From the NCBI RefSeq assembly GCF_000337615.1, contig NZ_AOII01000046.1, forward strand, positions 660 to 64,659: a stretch of 64,000 nucleotides of DNA, in the 5' to 3' direction. This document shows positions 62,914-64,000 of the stretch, piece by piece. The translations under genes and the position numbers were made by a program. Within the stretch, counting starts at the first letter, position 1. Every line of letters starts with the position of its first letter. The stretch is from Natrinema pallidum DSM 3751. Its GTDB lineage: Archaea > Halobacteriota > Halobacteria > Halobacteriales > Natrialbaceae. The notes below the pieces were generated by a model that searched no databases, had not been told where the DNA came from, and saw only the letters and a list, made by a program, of their open reading frames with translations.

Positions 62914-63858
62914 TTACTGCTCGAGAAGCGTGCCGGCGGAGCCGACGGCGATATCGACGGGGCCAGTTGCGATAGCCTTCAGGTTCTCGCCGACCGGGGT
63001 CTTGTTCCGGGCCCACTTGCCGCCCTCGAGTTCGAAGATCGCACCGCCGCTGCCGACGGTGTAGCCGGTGCCGCCCTCAGTTTCGATGTCGAAGAGGGTG
63101 GCGTCGCCGAGGCTCTCGGAGACCCACTGACTCCCGTCGTAGGTGAAGACGGACGCGTTGCCGCCGCTAACGCGGACATCGTCCTTCGCGTCGCTATCGA
63201 GGCCGTAGTAGGCGACGCCGGCGTCTTCGATGCCGATCGGGTCCCAGGTGACGCCGTCGTCGGTGGCGAAGACCTTGCCGTTCGTATCGATAACGTGGCC
63301 CGAGCGCGTGTCGTAGAACTCGATGGCCTTCAGCCCGGAGCCGCTGCCGGGCACCTCGTAGTTCCAGGTGCCTTCCTTGCCGTTGTCGAAGCTGTAGTGA
63401 ATCGCGCCGGAGTCGTCGGCCACGTACACGTCCGCCTCGCCTGCGGGACCGGTAACGGAGATGTCGTTGAAGTTCGCGGTGAAGTCGTTGGGTGCCGAGC
63501 GGTCGATCAGGTTGCCGGTGGTAACGTCGTACTCGCCGACTGCACCACTCGAGCCGACGATCCAGAGTCGTTCGCCGTCGTCGGTGGTGTCGACGCCATA
63601 GAGGTCGTTCCCGTTGCCGGAGGGACCGCCCTGCAGGACGACCTCCCAGCCGTCGGCGGTGCGTTCGATGACCAATCCAGCGCCCGCGACCGCGTGGGGG
63701 TTCGAGGCCGTGGCCGCGACATCGTAGAGCGTGGTGTCGACCGGGGTCTCGATGACCGTCCAGTCGGATTCGGCGGCGGAAACCGTCGCGGGGACGGTAG
63801 CTGCGGCAAGCGATGCGCCTGCGACCTTCAGCGCCGAACGTCGGGTGAAGTCCGTCAT
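62914..63858 (-). CDS. Tat-exported propeller-like protein
   Basis: 314 residues. TRRSALKVAGASLAAATVPATVSA is a clear twin-arginine signal with an AxA-type cleavage site. The mature part repeats short units such as GLVIERTADGWEVVLQGG, LWIVGSSGAVGEYD, VYVADDSGAIHYSFD, GKVFATDDGVTWDPIGI and GGAIFELEGGKWARNKTPVG, like photosystem-assembly YCF48/exo-alpha-sialidase-type beta-propellers. No enzymatic motif is visible. A TATA-like ttttatgtatatc lies about 30-40 bases before the ATG, and three heptamer boxes lie further upstream (63898-63935). Confidence 0.75.
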   Translation of the reverse strand: MTDFTRRSALKVAGASLAAATVPATVSAAESDWTVIETPVDTTLYDVAATASNPHAVAGAGLVIERTADGWEVVLQGGPSGNGNDLYGVDTTDDGERLWIVGSSGAVGEYDVTTGNLIDRSAPNDFTANFNDISVTGPAGEADVYVADDSGAIHYSFDNGKEGTWNYEVPGSGSGLKAIEFYDTRSGHVIDTNGKVFATDDGVTWDPIGIEDAGVAYYGLDSDAKDDVRVSGGNASVFTYDGSQWVSESLGDATLFDIETEGGTGYTVGSGGAIFELEGGKWARNKTPVGENLKAIATGPVDIAVGSAGTLLEQ

Positions 63859-63897
63859 AGCGCATCCGGGGCTGGTGGTGAGATATACATAAAAGCT

Positions 63898-63935
63898 GGA
63901 CGTTCTTCAGACGATTAACGTCCATTCCGGACGTT
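63898..63935. promoter_or_regulatory. Three GGACGTT heptamers upstream of a TATA tract
   Basis: GGACGTT occurs at 63898-63904 and 63929-63935, and its complement AACGTCC at 63917-63923. The last two form an inverted repeat with a 5-base centre. They lie upstream of the TATA-like tract of the Tat-exported propeller gene, where an activator would bind. Confidence 0.45.
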
Positions 63936-64000
63936 TTACTCCATTTCATTCCGTTCTCACTGACTGGTACTCGGCCGAAAAACAGCGTCGTCAGCGGGCT

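Overview
This is haloarchaeal DNA, most likely from a Natrialbaceae-type genome (Natrinema/Haloterrigena relatives). The evidence is the high GC, the acidic proteins rich in Asp and Glu, the Tat-type export signals, and family markers such as RdfA, HalOD1, ThiN-type ThiR, Cys-type Thi4, phosphomevalonate decarboxylase and an 11-gene Nuo operon without NuoEFG. No origin, rRNA, CRISPR array, complete insertion sequence or integrase gene was found. Species assignment is inference.

Layout. 1-2.1 kb is an AT-richer, rearranged edge: a DUF5518-like membrane protein cut by the window, a truncated second copy of a LysE exporter gene, a decapitated lipoprotein gene, the intact LysE gene and a small zinc finger. 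2.4-7 kb holds a TlpA-like thioredoxin, topoisomerase I and thi4. 7.8-11.2 kb holds a SecY with no ribosomal genes beside it, a degenerate JAB/MPN-like membrane protein and a DUF106 (EMC3/TMCO1/Oxa1-superfamily) insertase, all on one strand. 12-14.6 kb is an RdfA/SMC-related pair. 15.3-26.4 kb is mixed housekeeping: a thioesterase, a methyltransferase, the thiamine regulator ThiR, DUF420, HalOD1, LeuRS, SDR, SPW and two Asp-rich surface proteins.

26.8-31.7 kb is an accessory patch ending at an intron-containing tRNA-Gln. It carries the 3' ends of glmS and of a glycosyltransferase joined at a deletion scar, a four-gene arsenic operon (a previously unannotatable 50-residue Cys-pair protein, ArsR, ArsP-like permease, ArsM), a frameshifted flippase pseudogene, and partial repeats of the tRNA-Gln 3' half.

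31.9-46.4 kb is core metabolism: an aminotransferase overlapping ribH, purK-purE, then nuoA-B-CD-H-I-J1-J2-K-L-M-N. 46.5-64 kb holds a DHH phosphoesterase, a CBS-ParB protein, a stand-alone ribosomal P1/L12, Cox-cluster-type small membrane proteins, a gutted HAD gene next to a palindromic MITE-like element, a prenyl synthase, an M28 peptidase, a NAD-kinase-like protein with an altered motif, Nth, MvaD, FEN1, Tat-exported propeller proteins and tRNA-Gly.

The best candidates for something new are the secondary translocon-like cluster (SecY, JAB-like, DUF106), the arsenic operon whose four proteins all carry a Cys-Cys pair, and the RdfA/mini-Rad50 pair. All functional statements come from reading the sequence; no database search was possible.
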